Shown piece by piece: positions 35,239 through 36,235 of a DNA stretch of 36,235 bases. The notes under the pieces are model-generated. The model had not been told where the DNA came from. It did no database searches and saw only the letters and a program-made list of their open reading frames with translations. Location: assembly GCA_000372785.1 (NCBI GenBank), contig KB889759.1:1-36235 (forward strand), written 5' to 3'. The position numbers and the translations under genes were made by a program. This DNA is from a gamma proteobacterium SCGC AB-629-P17 (GTDB lineage: Bacteria; Pseudomonadota; Gammaproteobacteria; PS1; Pseudothioglobaceae). Numbering within the stretch: the first letter of the stretch is position 1; the number at the start of each line of letters is the position of its first letter.

Positions 35239-36235
35239 CTAAATTACCTGCTTTGGTGTAACAGGGAAGAACCAATTGTCGCAATCAGGATTAGATAACT
35301 GATCTGGCATTGGAGCCCCTTGATACATTGAGATTCTAGTCCATAGGTCTGACTTGGGGTCAAATTTAGAAGCACCAAAAAACGCCAACTTGAAGCGCAA
35401 CAAATCCAACGGCCTCATAGACTCATCCAATAAATTATCCTGAACTTCGGAATAAGGTCTTTGAAGAGTGTTTTGGATACGACGGATAATATGTCTAAAC
35501 TTTGGGAAAGACAGTACAAACTCACCTACCAACGTTTCATCACTTGCTGAAAACAAGGCGTGGTTAAGTTCATGTGCATCTCGACCTATAGCCAAGGGCA
35601 TTTCTTGTTCCGAACCTTCATCAACATCACGAGAGCCAAAACGTGGTTCTAATTTATCTTCTGAGTAATACCAAAAATGATGCTGTGACTCTGTGAGCGT
35701 GAAATCAATTGAAGTTGCCCAAACATAGTAATCTTTAACGATCTCTTTTAATTGACTTAGCGTCATGTCAGCTACCAACTTCGGAGTAGAGGCGGAAGAC
35801 ATTGTTTCAGCCAAATCATCCACCAAAGATCCATGAGGTTCGATGATTAAAGACACAACCATTTCTTGGCATTCTAAGGAAAAACGATCTTCAACATACT
35901 GATAGATTCCATTCCATGGGTAGGGCTTAAATAAGTTAATTTGATCACTGCACCAATGACTAAGTGATTCAATTTCATCCTTAAGACGATCAATTCTTGT
36001 TGTTTGCACTTCATCCTCTACAGACCACTCTCTAAGGTGTTGGCTCACTTGGATCAGTGACTTCGTAAATTTTTCAAGCGTGCCTTTGAGAGGAGTTTCC
36101 ATACTTCTGACTCTTGCTAATGCGCTTTCTTTGGCCATGACCAGGTTATGAATTAAAACAGGATGTTTTAACAAAAAGGGAGCCATACCTAAACCAGTAG
36201 CATTACCAACACCGATAAATTGACGAATATGTGGT
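35239..36235 (-). CDS. Uncharacterised protein, C-terminal 332 codons, 5' end beyond window
   Basis: The frame is open to the end of the window and encodes PHIRQFIGVGNATGLG, then continues past the repeat with VMAKESALARVRSMETPLKG. Residues match the last part of the truncated gene at 10240-11044, then extend into a real C-terminal half. Joined at the repeat the protein would have 568 residues. The C-terminal half is soluble and mostly alpha-helical by composition, with conserved-looking WSVEDEVQTTRIDRLKDEI and KPYPWNGIYQYVEDRF, and ends FFPVTPKQVI. I recognise no family. It is followed directly by the DUF3726-like gene (TAG then GTG). This copy is the intact version as far as can be seen. 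Confidence 0.85.
   Translation of the reverse strand, partial: PHIRQFIGVGNATGLGMAPFLLKHPVLIHNLVMAKESALARVRSMETPLKGTLEKFTKSLIQVSQHLREWSVEDEVQTTRIDRLKDEIESLSHWCSDQINLFKPYPWNGIYQYVEDRFSLECQEMVVSLIIEPHGSLVDDLAETMSSASTPKLVADMTLSQLKEIVKDYYVWATSIDFTLTESQHHFWYYSEDKLEPRFGSRDVDEGSEQEMPLAIGRDAHELNHALFSASDETLVGEFVLSFPKFRHIIRRIQNTLQRPYSEVQDNLLDESMRPLDLLRFKLAFFGASKFDPKSDLWTRISMYQGAPMPDQLSNPDCDNWFFPVTPKQVI
36141..36235. repeat. 95-bp perfect inverted repeat, right copy, reaching the window end
   Basis: Exact reverse complement of 10950-11044 over all 95 positions. The match stops sharply at 36141 on the inner side and at the last base of the window on the outer side, so the true length may be greater. Confidence 0.95.

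Overview
The window looks like chromosome from a small-genome, AT-rich marine heterotroph. It is most likely a gammaproteobacterium of the SUP05/Arctic96BD-19 (Thioglobus-like) kind, but the lineage is an inference. The support is the mix of a full-length GcvP with a GcvR-like double-ACT protein, tightly packed genes, and many genes for marine organic osmolytes. No rRNA, tRNA, CRISPR array or insertion sequence was seen. The sequence begins inside a gene and ends inside another.

Layout: (1) 1-2538 (+): 3' part of a DddP-like M24 enzyme (DMSP lyase family), a medium-chain dehydrogenase and an alpha/beta hydrolase. (2) 2756-6337 (+): ProX, ProV and ProW, a betaine/choline-type ABC importer, with an intrinsic terminator between proX and proV; then a convergent CuyA-like L-cysteate sulfo-lyase. 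(3) 7789-11044 (+): aldehyde dehydrogenase, a degenerate M19 dipeptidase and the first 268 codons of an uncharacterised protein. (4) 11034-14573 (-): heterotetrameric sarcosine oxidase soxB-soxD-soxA, with soxA cut off before its C-terminal aminomethyltransferase domain. (5) 14854-23295 (+): fused 5-oxoprolinase/hydantoinase, DUF1989 protein, GMC oxidoreductase, DMT transporter and a clear creatinase. (6) 23311-28217 (-): gcvT-gcvH-gcvP plus a GcvR-like regulator. (7) 28421-31913 (-): GhrA-like reductase, a 3-hydroxyisobutyrate-dehydrogenase-like enzyme, a 2OG-Fe(II) oxygenase and a class II aldolase; divergent from these are an enolase-superfamily enzyme and serine dehydratase (+). (8) 34507-36235 (-): a DUF3726-like protein and the rest of the uncharacterised protein from region 3.

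How it fits together: creatine is cleaved by creatinase to sarcosine and urea; sarcosine oxidase yields glycine plus a one-carbon unit; the glycine cleavage system and serine dehydratase lead to one-carbon units, ammonia and pyruvate. Most of a creatine-to-central-metabolism route is therefore in one window. The oxoprolinase and DUF1989 pair beside it suggests cyclic ureide or guanidino substrates (for example creatinine or N-methylhydantoin), but that part is hypothesis.

Main structural anomaly: 10950-11044 and 36141-36235 are exact 95-bp inverted copies, and the second runs to the last base. At the inner edge of the first copy two genes are broken at once (the uncharacterised protein and soxA). 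Flipping 11045-36140 restores a continuous 568-residue gene in an operon ALDH - M19 - unknown - DUF3726-like. This is either a chimeric assembly or amplification junction, or a real inversion. Gene order across 11044/11045 should not be trusted until checked.
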